From: Mariniflexile fucanivorans
GTDB taxonomy: Bacteria > Bacteroidota > Bacteroidia > Flavobacteriales > Flavobacteriaceae
Direction: 5' to 3'
DNA length: 64,000 bases
Assembly: GCF_004341235.1 (NCBI RefSeq)
Contig: NZ_SLUP01000011.1
Span: 1-64,000, forward strand
This document shows, piece after piece, positions 43,287 through 52,061 of this stretch. The first letter of the stretch is position 1. Every line of letters begins with the position of its first letter. The notes below the pieces were generated by a model. That model was not told the origin of the DNA. It worked only from the letters and a program-made list of their open reading frames with translations, and searched no databases. The position numbers and the translations under genes were made by a program.

Positions 43287-45020
43287 TTATTCCTTGCTTA
43301 TGTTTATTGGTAAAAATACACTAAAAGTTGTTTTACCGGGTTTACTTTCCACCTCAATTCTTCCTTTATGTTTTTCAATAATTCCTTTTGAAATATACAA
43401 ACCTATTCCTGTTCCTTCTCCAGTTGGTTTTGTAGTATAAAAAGGGTTGAAAATTTGACTAATTTCATTTTCTGGTATTCCTTTTCCGTTATCTGTAATG
43501 GATACAACAACATGTTCTTTATCTGTGAACACTTTAATATCGAGCGTTCCTTGTAAATCCATAGCGTAAATGGCATTGTGAAGAATATTGGTCCAAACTT
43601 GATTTAGCTCATCAGAATAACACAGAATTTTTGGCGTTGGCTTATAGTTTTTAGTAACTTCAATGCCTTGCTTAATTTGGTTGCTGTATAGAATTAAAAC
43701 ATTCTCAATACCTTCGGAAACATCTGTTAATACCTGATTATCAGAATTATTTATTCTTGATGAGTTTTTAAGAGCAAAAACAACTTTTGATGCTTTATCT
43801 GCTGCAAATTCTATATTGTCTATACTTCTTTGTAGTCCTGTAATTTTATATGCAATATTGAAAATAGCCTCTGAATCTTCTGCTCGTAAAATTTCTAAAT
43901 ACTTTTCAATATTATCAAAAATCATCATGTCTACAAAAGAGTCTGCATAGTAATATGCATTGCTTATTTGATGATTATCCAAAATTTTAATGATGTTTTT
44001 TTTGTGTTCTCTTTCTTCCTTTGAAGTTAACATGTGCTTTTTAGAAAGCGATTCTTTTACAAGAACAGAGAAAACATCTCTCTGACTATCAGGCAAATGA
44101 ACTATAAATTTAGGATACTCGTTTAATACGTAAAGCAGTGCGCTTTTAATATTCCCGATAGATGAACGAATTGCACCAAGTGGTGTATTTATTTCATGTG
44201 CAACACCTGCAATTAACTGGCCCAAAGCCGCCAATTTTTCTGAGTTAACCAATTTCTCTTGCATTTGTTTTAAATCGCCAAGAGTTTCGGTCAATTCATT
44301 TGATCTTTGTTTTAACGACTCTTCCCGCTCATAAATTTGTTGTAACATTTCATTATACTCATCTACCAACATGCCTATTTCATCATTCCCTTGTTTTTCA
44401 ACACGCAATTGATAATTTCCTTCTTTTGAAATTTCTTTGGTTGCTTTTGTTAAATGTAAAATAGGTTCTGATAATATTTTTTGCAACCAAAAAGCAAGTA
44501 TGTAGTTAATAAACATAAGTGCTACTAATAATAAAAACATGGTAATTAAATAGTTCCTTATTTTTAGGGATAACTCATCTGTGGAAACCCTTAAAAAAAT
44601 GGAGCCTACTTTTGCATTATCATAATAAATAGGTCTGGAAACGCTTAAATAATCTGTGTCAAATTTTTCCCAATGTGTTGAAATATTAGAATTTGAAATT
44701 AAAACTTTCTCCCCATTTTTGTAAAATTCTGCAAATATTTCATTTTTATCATTATAAACAATTCCAACATCTACAGATGGAATGTTTTGTAGTTTTTCAA
44801 GCGTTTCTACTGCATTTTCAGACATATCAAAATCAAGCGGTACCGCACAATACTCGCCAATTAACGTCGCATTAATAATGGTATTAGCTTTTAAATCACT
44901 TTTAAAGTCTGCAATATTGCTAAATATTACATACGTGAAACCAATCAATAATGATGACAACGATACCAACTGAATTATCAGTACCATTTTTACTTTTATT
45001 GAAAGATTTTTAAATAACAT
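43287..45020 (-). CDS. Membrane sensor histidine kinase with HAMP domain
   Basis: A 577-residue kinase: helix 1 (about 11-32), a periplasmic sensor domain (about 33-157, possibly CHASE8-like), helix 2 (about 160-182), HAMP (about 183-235), a coiled coil, HisKA with AGVAHEINTPLG, a helical insert of about 100 residues before the N-box, then HATPase motifs QVWTNILHNAIYAM, DNGKGIP and GTGIGLYISKG. The insert between the H- and N-boxes is longer than usual. It follows a TonB receptor and YfiR-like gene, so its input probably concerns the outer membrane or periplasm. Confidence 0.88.
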   Translation of the reverse strand: MLFKNLSIKVKMVLIIQLVSLSSLLIGFTYVIFSNIADFKSDLKANTIINATLIGEYCAVPLDFDMSENAVETLEKLQNIPSVDVGIVYNDKNEIFAEFYKNGEKVLISNSNISTHWEKFDTDYLSVSRPIYYDNAKVGSIFLRVSTDELSLKIRNYLITMFLLLVALMFINYILAFWLQKILSEPILHLTKATKEISKEGNYQLRVEKQGNDEIGMLVDEYNEMLQQIYEREESLKQRSNELTETLGDLKQMQEKLVNSEKLAALGQLIAGVAHEINTPLGAIRSSIGNIKSALLYVLNEYPKFIVHLPDSQRDVFSVLVKESLSKKHMLTSKEEREHKKNIIKILDNHQISNAYYYADSFVDMMIFDNIEKYLEILRAEDSEAIFNIAYKITGLQRSIDNIEFAADKASKVVFALKNSSRINNSDNQVLTDVSEGIENVLILYSNQIKQGIEVTKNYKPTPKILCYSDELNQVWTNILHNAIYAMDLQGTLDIKVFTDKEHVVVSITDNGKGIPENEISQIFNPFYTTKPTGEGTGIGLYISKGIIEKHKGRIEVESKPGKTTFSVFLPINISKE

Positions 45021-45048
45021 TGGTATTCTATTTAGATATTATTGTAAT

Positions 45049-45082
45049 CCGTTGGCTGTAATTTTTGAATTACAACCAACGG
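45049..45082 (-). other. Strong intra-operon stem-loop
   Basis: CCGTTGG (45049-45055) pairs with CCAACGG (45076-45082) and, after one mismatch, TGTAATT with AATTACA, leaving a 4-base loop: 14 of 15 pairs. No T-run follows on either strand. It lies between the lipoprotein stop and the kinase start and may set differential expression or mRNA stability. Confidence 0.6.
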
Positions 45083-45096
45083 GTTAATGATTACTT

Positions 45097-45570
45097 TTAC
45101 ATAAAAGTGATGGTTACCAAATAGTCTACACCTTGATAAAATGCTGGAATTGTACCAACAATTTTTGAGGATGATATGGTTTCAATTAATAACGTTGAAA
45201 TTCCCATTTCTCCAACAACTGGGTATGTGTACATAATTGGTTCTTCAAATGTTATTTCAGTTTCATCGGAATTAAAAGCCCAAGTAGTTTCAAAAATAAG
45301 ATTACCTTCAAAATCATATTGCAATAGGCTACCATCAGGATTAAATTTAAATGAATAATTTTTCACCTCATCAGAATCGAGAATCGTAATATCTGATATT
45401 TCTATGGCTCCAAATAGTATACTAGGCTCAACGGTTTTACTTGTAATGACCCATGATTTAGATTCTATTATATCTTTTTTTGATTGTCCATTTTCTGTAT
45501 CATCTTTAGAACAGGATGTAAAACTTAGTATTAAAATTAGTGCTGTAATTAATAATTTGTACTTTTTCAT
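45097..45570 (-). CDS. Small lipoprotein, lipocalin-like
   Basis: A 157-residue lipoprotein (lipobox SFTSC, then SKDD) whose mature part has alternating strands with SWVITSKTVEPS, YSFKFNPDGSLLQY and WAFNSDETEITFEE, the pattern of the lipocalin-like proteins common in Bacteroidota. The ATG at 45570 is used; an upstream in-frame extension reads through a C8 tract. Placed between a TonB receptor and a sensor kinase, it may modulate that sensing system. Function unknown. Confidence 0.75.
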   Translation of the reverse strand: MKKYKLLITALILILSFTSCSKDDTENGQSKKDIIESKSWVITSKTVEPSILFGAIEISDITILDSDEVKNYSFKFNPDGSLLQYDFEGNLIFETTWAFNSDETEITFEEPIMYTYPVVGEMGISTLLIETISSSKIVGTIPAFYQGVDYLVTITFM

Positions 45571-45579
45571 AATAAATTT

Positions 45580-45587
45580 GGGGGGGG
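45580..45587 (-). repeat. C8 homopolymer just upstream of lipoprotein start
   Basis: Eight G on the plus strand (C on the coding strand) lie 9-17 bases upstream of the ATG at 45570 and after the TonB receptor stop. In such AT-rich DNA this is conspicuous and could slip. Confidence 0.6.
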
Positions 45588-45604
45588 TTAAGTTTATAAT
45601 TTTT

Positions 45605-47932
45605 TTATTTAAAATTCCATTGTAAACCAATTAAAAAAGTAGTTCCAATGTTGTCGGCAAAACCAAATTCGCGATGTTCTCCTAATAGGTTTCTTCCTGT
45701 TACATCTAAGGATGTGTTTTTGTTTAGTTGATAGGTTACTTTTGCATTTAAATCTAAATTTGTTTTAATAGGCATTTCAACTTTAGATTGGTCTAAATAA
45801 CTCGTATCATAAATTGTATAATAGTTATAATACTCAAATTTTTGATTAGAATATATATAAGCATCCGAGGCAAAATTCCATTTTGAATTTAACATATAAT
45901 TTAGTGAGAAACCTCCAAAAAACGAAGGCGTTACGGCGTCGCTCCATTGTGTTGGGTTCATTATTGTATTTGTAACAGACTCGAACGTATTACTATCAGT
46001 ATTTATATCTACAGTAACTTTTTTAGTTTCTATATCAATACTTTTTCTTCCAGATATAGCTGTTTTTTGATAGGTTCCAAAAAATTTAGTTTTAAAAGAA
46101 TCGGATACATCGTAATTTAAAGTAAATCCTGCACCGTATTGATTGGCTCTTAAATTGTAATTTTCAAAAACCACATCGCCAGATGCACTAAGAGAAATTA
46201 TATCTCCTGGCTGTCCTTCATCAGTTAATTGCTGTACAACTTCATAATTTCTATATACATTAGGATTTACAAAATTATCAACTTCAGAATAAAACATTTC
46301 TAAATCTAACCTTATATTTGAATTTTTCTTAGTTCGCCAACCAATTTCATAATTTGTAATGGTTGGATATTTCAAATCTTCCTGCCCATTAACATTTAAT
46401 GAAACTGGAACTGTAATTGTTGGTTGTGTTTGATTATTAGTATAGTCAAATTTCACCATAAGGTTAGCGTTCAAATATGAATCCAAAAAGAAAGGCGATT
46501 TATTTGCTTTTGAAAAGACTGCTCTAATTAAATTGTTTTTATCTACACGATAGGTTGAAGCCAGTTCATAATTCTTGAAATAATTTTTATTTATATCGAA
46601 TTTATCTATTCGCACAGCACCAATCATTCTTAAATTTGAAGTTGGCTTCCATTCTGTCAACATAAAAGCGGAATACGACGAAGCTATTCTTGGCTCGTCT
46701 TTAAACTGAATATCTAACTCATTAAAATTTAATCCATCTTCATAAATTAAAGGGCTGTTATATGATAAATATTTGTAATTAATACCGGGTCTGATGCTTA
46801 AATTTTTAAACTGTTTAAAATATTCTAAATTAACTTCCATATTGGTGAATTTATAGGAATTAAATTTATAATTACTAAAATCTTTACCTGTATTTACCGT
46901 TAATTGCCCACTTAAATTTTTATGGTTTACTCTAGAATTAAAATAATAGCTTTCCGACTCAATTTGAGACAAGGGGGTTATTAAGTTTAAAAAACCTGTT
47001 TTTTGGCTTTGCGAACTTTGTGCCCCCATAGCAATATCAATATTTGATTGCTCTGAAAAATTATGTGTGAAAAATATATTTCCTCCAGCTTTTCTTAAAC
47101 TAAGGTCTACATCGTAGGTTGTACCAAGTGCTTCTCTAAATTCGCTAGATGTCCAAACATCATAATTAGTTGAATTCTTGATTGGTACAACAAACATGGT
47201 ATTATCATCCAATGATGTATAACTATTTTGATTAAAGTCGAAATAATCTTTATTAAACCTATTACGTTCTGTAAAATTACTTGAAAAACTAAGTTTAGTT
47301 TTATCGTTCCAGTTATAACCAATATTTACACTTGCATTAATCGCATTGTTAGTTCCAAATTTACTATTTACAACAATATTTTCACCTTGCTTATGTGCGT
47401 GTGAAGTAATAATATTTATAACACCTGTAACTGCATTTGGACCATATAGTGCAGAGGCTGGACCTCTTACTACTTCAATTCTTTCAACATCATTAATATC
47501 TATTGGTAGTGTTTCCCAAAAGGTTCCACCACTAAAGTAGCTATACACTATTCGGTTGTCAATCATAACCAAGGTTGTAGTATTCATTGGAAGACTTACA
47601 TATACGTTTTTAGTGATATCATCATACCCCCTAATATGGATGTCGTAATTCCCTGGTGTTATTTCTCGAACAATAACCCCTTGTGATAACCGAAGTGCCT
47701 CTGGAATACTTGTAACACTAGATTTAGCAATTTCTTCTTTACTAATAATCGTTGTCGATAATGGCGTTTCAAATAAATCCTCTGGCTGTTTTGATGCTGT
47801 TACTACCACATCAATATTTAAAATTTCATTTAAGGACATATTTTCATAAACACTTGTATCTTGAGCCAATAAATAGCCACTTTGCAATAAAAGCAAACAG
47901 CTAAATATTATTATTTTTAGTGTTTTTTTCAT
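45605..47932 (-). CDS. TonB-dependent receptor
   Basis: A 775-residue outer-membrane receptor: signal peptide ending LLAQ-DT, TonB-box-like VVVTASKQ, plug domain (about 55-165, IPEALRLSQGVIVREI, RIEVVRGPASALYGPNAVTGVINIIT) and a barrel ending WNFK. It lacks the SusC-type N-terminal domain and has no SusD partner. The plug resembles receptors for vitamins, haem or siderophores, but ligand cannot be read. Neighbours are a YfiR-like periplasmic protein and a two-component system, a combination suggesting signal perception as well as uptake. Confidence 0.88.
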   Translation of the reverse strand: MKKTLKIIIFSCLLLLQSGYLLAQDTSVYENMSLNEILNIDVVVTASKQPEDLFETPLSTTIISKEEIAKSSVTSIPEALRLSQGVIVREITPGNYDIHIRGYDDITKNVYVSLPMNTTTLVMIDNRIVYSYFSGGTFWETLPIDINDVERIEVVRGPASALYGPNAVTGVINIITSHAHKQGENIVVNSKFGTNNAINASVNIGYNWNDKTKLSFSSNFTERNRFNKDYFDFNQNSYTSLDDNTMFVVPIKNSTNYDVWTSSEFREALGTTYDVDLSLRKAGGNIFFTHNFSEQSNIDIAMGAQSSQSQKTGFLNLITPLSQIESESYYFNSRVNHKNLSGQLTVNTGKDFSNYKFNSYKFTNMEVNLEYFKQFKNLSIRPGINYKYLSYNSPLIYEDGLNFNELDIQFKDEPRIASSYSAFMLTEWKPTSNLRMIGAVRIDKFDINKNYFKNYELASTYRVDKNNLIRAVFSKANKSPFFLDSYLNANLMVKFDYTNNQTQPTITVPVSLNVNGQEDLKYPTITNYEIGWRTKKNSNIRLDLEMFYSEVDNFVNPNVYRNYEVVQQLTDEGQPGDIISLSASGDVVFENYNLRANQYGAGFTLNYDVSDSFKTKFFGTYQKTAISGRKSIDIETKKVTVDINTDSNTFESVTNTIMNPTQWSDAVTPSFFGGFSLNYMLNSKWNFASDAYIYSNQKFEYYNYYTIYDTSYLDQSKVEMPIKTNLDLNAKVTYQLNKNTSLDVTGRNLLGEHREFGFADNIGTTFLIGLQWNFK

Positions 47933-48109
47933 AATAAATTAAAACTTTTTAAGTTAAATGTTAATTATTATATGTAATATTTTGTAATCATTTGCGTACT
48001 ATTCTAAATTAAAATTCAATTAACCATTTAAATTTTTCGGTTCATTCTCGTATTTACATAATTGCTTTCCGATTCTTTTTGTTACAATGGCGTTCATAAA
48101 TTTAAAATC

Positions 48110-48649
48110 CTATTTATATATTTTTGAAATCCTTAAAATATCAGAAGAGAACGATTGATTCTCTTTTTCTAATGAAATTAAGTTCACCAATATAATTGGC
48201 TTATTATTTTGTAATCCAAATCCTAATGATATCTCACCTTGTTCGATAAACCTAGGAGTGCCAGTTACCGACAATACTTTATATTTTTTACATATAGACG
48301 CTTGATAATGTATCCCTTGCATAAAGTAAACAGCTTGATAACCAGAGATGTTTTGTTCTAATTCTGATGGGTAAATTGCTTTAGCTTCTATAGAATTTCC
48401 CAATCCTTTAATAAATTCATCCTTATTTATTTCAGAATTATTATCAAAAACAACTAATATTTGAATTTTTGGGGATTGCTGAATTTGAGGGTTGTATTTT
48501 AAAACTTTTGATAGTAGTGCTGCTTGTATTTTTTCAGGCACAGGAATATTTTGGGCAAACACTGAATTTCCAAAACAGCAAAAAATGAAAATAAAAACTA
48601 GCCCCTTAGCTAAGAAGATTATATTTGGGGGTAATTTTAAGTTAATCAT
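48110..48649 (-). CDS. YfiR-family (DUF4154) periplasmic protein
   Basis: A 179-residue exported protein (signal peptide cut near VFAQ-NI). KIQAALLSKVLKYNP, YQAVYFMQG and the C-terminal segment VTGTPRFIEQGEISLGFGLQNNKPIILVNL are the conserved YfiR/DUF4154 features. In Pseudomonas YfiR is a periplasmic inhibitor of a diguanylate cyclase. Here it heads an operon with a TonB receptor and a histidine kinase, so it may gate the kinase's periplasmic domain. A gap of 177 bases separates it from the receptor. Confidence 0.85.
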   Translation of the reverse strand: MINLKLPPNIIFLAKGLVFIFIFCCFGNSVFAQNIPVPEKIQAALLSKVLKYNPQIQQSPKIQILVVFDNNSEINKDEFIKGLGNSIEAKAIYPSELEQNISGYQAVYFMQGIHYQASICKKYKVLSVTGTPRFIEQGEISLGFGLQNNKPIILVNLISLEKENQSFSSDILRISKIYK

Positions 48650-49033
48650 TTAGTAGGTATCAATTTTAACTTTTAGCTCGATATTTATAGCAAAGTATTG
48701 AAATTCTTTTCTTTGCTTCATGACTTTTATCAAGTTGCAAAATCAAGACTCAAAACAATTGAATAACCGTGCTATCTCTGGCAAAAATATGCATTTTAAC
48801 CGATAAATAAGCATTTTATCTATTTTTTAATGTTTTTATTTTAATTAAATCGTTCAACTGCATAAAAAACACTACCTGTATATTAACATCTAAATAAACT
48901 TGACTTTAATGTGCCTTTTCATGTTTCAGTATTTTATATCTAATTCAATTAATGTTCATTTTGCTTTTAGATCTATTAAATTGACTTTTATATGTCGAAA
49001 AAATCAATCTATTTTATTAAATTGAAAACAAAA

Positions 49034-49067
49034 AAAAACCTATTAATCAAATGATTAACAGGTTTTT
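49034..49067. terminator. Hairpin terminator
   Basis: AAAAACCTATTAATCA and TGATTAACAGGTTTTT form a 16-bp stem with one mismatch and a 2-base gap, A/T-rich on both sides, so it can act in either direction. Confidence 0.7.
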
Positions 49068-49142
49068 GCGCTTACTTAATTACTCGATTGTATGTCTCAA
49101 TAAATTATTAAAGCTTTATCTTATTAAATTAAAATTTTAGAT

Positions 49143-49176
49143 AAAAAAAACGAGCCAAACCATGAGGAATGACTCG
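49143..49176 (-). terminator. Terminator downstream of eCIS operon / tRNA-like piece
   Basis: On the minus strand CGAGTCA (49176-49170) pairs with TGGCTCG (49157-49151) and eight T follow. It lies about 170 bases past the DUF6519 gene stop and directly after the tRNA-like fragment. Confidence 0.7.
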
Positions 49177-49184
49177 CAATATAC

Positions 49185-49205
49185 GCCATGGGATTCGAAC
49201 CCTAT
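49185..49205 (-). other. tRNA T-arm-like fragment (possible att scar)
   Basis: GGGTTCGAATCCC on the minus strand is a standard tRNA T-arm core, followed by ATGGCG and then a hairpin terminator, as at a tRNA gene end. Only three T-stem pairs are intact, and no matching acceptor, D-arm or anticodon arm is found upstream, so it is not a working tRNA. Confidence 0.4.
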
Positions 49206-49345
49206 CTATACTTTAAGACTTGTACTTACTATTAAAACTAATCGCTTCAACCGAATTCACTTATCTCGTAACAATTGACGCTACCATGCAATAAGACGCA
49301 GATTTAAATTTACAAAAAATATTAAATATTTCCAAGTTTTGGACA

Positions 49346-52033
49346 TCATATATTTGTATCAGAATATTTATCGAAAAAGGTTCCTATTAGCTGTAGTTTT
49401 GTTTTAGCCAATATAGAATTCCAAGTAATATTCCAATGAATAACTTTCTCTTTATATTCTAGATCTTTAACTTTTATTCCTGTGTTATAACTGTTTTCTG
49501 GACGGCTAGAACTAAAAATATAATTATTGGTTATGGTTCCTTTTCTACCTAAAAATCCCCAGATTTTAATAGCATCAATATGCACTTTGTTGGCTCTCGT
49601 CGTTCTGTTTAAATCCAGCTCGTTGCTATCTATCAATAATCGTTCGCAATTTCCAACAAATATGCCATGCCTAGAATAATTGTGTATAAGTGGAAGTATA
49701 TTGCCAACAAAGTTCTTCTCTATTTTTACGGAGTTAATTATATCAAACTCCTTACCCGAACTATGCTGGTGGCTCAAACCAATATGGATGCCTTGTAAAA
49801 AACCTTCAATTCTATTTCTAAATACATGAACATCTGTTGATACTTCTCCACCAATTACCAAAGCTTGAAAGCCCAATGATGGGTCTTCTTCACTTAAAGA
49901 AGCAACAAACCTATTAAGTGAAGGAACACTACTATCTTTAACTAAAACTAAATTCAAAACTGTTTTTTTTAAATATTTTTGAAGGTCTTTAGTGTTGGTT
50001 ATGGTGTTAGGTGGTGGATTATTTGTAATTAAAGGCTGCCATACATTGGCATTTCTAATATCTGAATTGGTTCTAAAACTCAAATTAAAATTGCCATAGT
50101 TAATTGTTTCATTGGTGTTGGAATTATGGGTTTCGCTAATATTGGACATTAAAATATCCAAAAAAGCATTTCTAGTTCTGTTGTCGTTTTTAATCCTATC
50201 TAGCAAAGAATACTTTTTTGGTTTTGGTCGCACAGAAATAACGTTATTCTCAACCACACTTCTTTTTGAATTGACTACTACAATACCGTGTTGATAAAAC
50301 CCTACATTTAAGTTACAATTGGCTACATGAATACTACCGGGGTTTTGTTGAGCATTATAATAAGTAATACATGAAGCTTGTGGTTTTATACCATGACCAC
50401 AACTTACTTGTATTTTATTAATGGAAAGCTTAGGCGTATTAACAACGGTTAATGCTCCCTTACGACTTACAACATCGTCCTTATTTTGGTTTTTTACTTG
50501 GTTTGTTTGAAAAGACATGTGAGATATATCCAGACTTGCACAACCATCAAACCTAAAAGCTACTTGAAGTTTTGAAGCTTGTATGATGGTTCCTGGTCCG
50601 CTTCCAGTAATTAATAAATGTCCTTTATTCTTGATTATTATGGTACTTTCTAGATTATAAATACCAATATCAAAACAAATTTTTGCGTGTTCGCCTTCCT
50701 TAATTTTATCAAATATGCGTTCCCATCCTGCTTTAGCACTTACATGATAGGTACAACAACCTCCATCTGATTTTGGCAATTCGGTAAGGGGTGGAAATAA
50801 CTTTCTACAATCTGAAATTGACTGGATTTCGCCATCTTCAACTTCTATAATACCAATTTTTGCCAAGGAAACGTCTACTCCATTCGGGAGTTTTCTTTCT
50901 CCCATGGGCCATTCAATAGAAGAGTCAATGGTTCGGGCCGGAATTAGCCAATAATCTCCAGCTACATAGATGCCCCCACTAAAATTAACCTCAATCCCAT
51001 CTTCAATTTGAATAAAGTTTGAATTTAAAGGGATGGATTCACCAGCTTGTTCCCAACGAATCATTTTTAAACCTTGAATATCTAGTGCATCTATAGCTTC
51101 ATTAACACTTATTTCTAAAGTATTTCTGTTTATATCTTCAATTTGAACAAGTTTATTCACGGTTCTACCCAGACTTGTTTTATGGTTTTTAAATTCCACC
51201 CAATCCCCTATTGAAAAACCTAAAACTTCATCCCTGCCAAGTGAATTAACTTTTACAACATGGCTTCCAGTAATTTCCATAACCTGGCTTACTACAGAAG
51301 CGTTTTCTCTAGACCACTTGAATGTGGACTGCGATAAATTTCCGCCCTTTTGAATTTCTATACGGTATAATTGGTTTTCCAACCGCCTGAAACCACTTGT
51401 TTGATTGAAGCTACATGGATCTGTATTTGTCTCAGACGAAACAGTTCTAGCCTCCATAGTTCCGGTGGCTTTTGTGCCTATATTATTAGATGGTATTTGA
51501 ATGTCTTCGCATTGTATGCCCGCATCTATGCTGGCTGCTTTTAATTGCCAAGTGGTTTGTAGCCTTGTAGTAGTATCTGGATCACCCAGTGCTTTTTCTC
51601 GAATATGTGGATCATCCAAAAAAGTAACCTCGCGTTGCCAAGCTTCTAAATAAAGAAGGTAACGACCAGATGTCATATTGGTGCGAATTAACCCATAAGG
51701 TAAATCAACTTCATTTGATGCTATTAGAATTCCTTCATTATTAAATCCAAAATTAACGTTTTGATCAAGTTCACAAAGTAAGCCATTAACATACATACGC
51801 CCTTGGGATAGCGATAATTCCGAATCGGTATGTAAAAACAGTTGAAAACCGTTTGAATGAACGGGTACTCCTGTACGCCCAATAACATCGATGGTTTGTT
51901 TATGAAGTCGATCTTGATTTATATCCGACTGCGCATTCCAATCAGAATCCAATAACACTCTACCTTGCTGCATTCTAACAGCACTGTAATGTTTTTTTCT
52001 ATCAAAAATCAATCGAGAATAATCACTTGACAT
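49346..52033 (-). CDS. eCIS-associated DUF6519 / parallel beta-helix protein
   Basis: An 895-residue protein. The N-terminal half is a DUF6519 domain, opening SSDYSRLIFDRKKHYSAVRMQQGRVLLDSDWNAQ in pattern, with YLLYLEAWQREVTFLDDP. From about residue 440 it becomes a right-handed beta-helix with rungs such as HGIFVGNCERLLIDSNE. No signal peptide. DUF6519 proteins occur at the end of contractile-injection gene clusters beside baseplate genes; they may form a collar, fibre or receptor-binding spike. Last gene of the operon, 28 bases after the tail protein. No catalytic motif is evident. Confidence 0.75.
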   Translation of the reverse strand: MSSDYSRLIFDRKKHYSAVRMQQGRVLLDSDWNAQSDINQDRLHKQTIDVIGRTGVPVHSNGFQLFLHTDSELSLSQGRMYVNGLLCELDQNVNFGFNNEGILIASNEVDLPYGLIRTNMTSGRYLLYLEAWQREVTFLDDPHIREKALGDPDTTTRLQTTWQLKAASIDAGIQCEDIQIPSNNIGTKATGTMEARTVSSETNTDPCSFNQTSGFRRLENQLYRIEIQKGGNLSQSTFKWSRENASVVSQVMEITGSHVVKVNSLGRDEVLGFSIGDWVEFKNHKTSLGRTVNKLVQIEDINRNTLEISVNEAIDALDIQGLKMIRWEQAGESIPLNSNFIQIEDGIEVNFSGGIYVAGDYWLIPARTIDSSIEWPMGERKLPNGVDVSLAKIGIIEVEDGEIQSISDCRKLFPPLTELPKSDGGCCTYHVSAKAGWERIFDKIKEGEHAKICFDIGIYNLESTIIIKNKGHLLITGSGPGTIIQASKLQVAFRFDGCASLDISHMSFQTNQVKNQNKDDVVSRKGALTVVNTPKLSINKIQVSCGHGIKPQASCITYYNAQQNPGSIHVANCNLNVGFYQHGIVVVNSKRSVVENNVISVRPKPKKYSLLDRIKNDNRTRNAFLDILMSNISETHNSNTNETINYGNFNLSFRTNSDIRNANVWQPLITNNPPPNTITNTKDLQKYLKKTVLNLVLVKDSSVPSLNRFVASLSEEDPSLGFQALVIGGEVSTDVHVFRNRIEGFLQGIHIGLSHQHSSGKEFDIINSVKIEKNFVGNILPLIHNYSRHGIFVGNCERLLIDSNELDLNRTTRANKVHIDAIKIWGFLGRKGTITNNYIFSSSRPENSYNTGIKVKDLEYKEKVIHWNITWNSILAKTKLQLIGTFFDKYSDTNI

Positions 52034-52061
52034 AATGTTTTATTTAAAATTTTAATACTCT

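Larger units (their letters stand above)
48650..49345. other. Gene-free stretch between sensory operon and eCIS operon
   Basis: Holds two hairpins (49034 and 49143), a tRNA T-arm-like piece (49185) and a possible minus-strand -7 box TATTTTTG (48789-48782) for the YfiR-like gene. No credible ORF. The right part (49180-49310) is less AT-rich than the left, as if it once encoded something. Confidence 0.55.

Noticed and set aside
49185-49260. Functional tRNA gene
   Set aside because: Only the T-arm core is preserved; no acceptor, D-arm or anticodon arm can be built.
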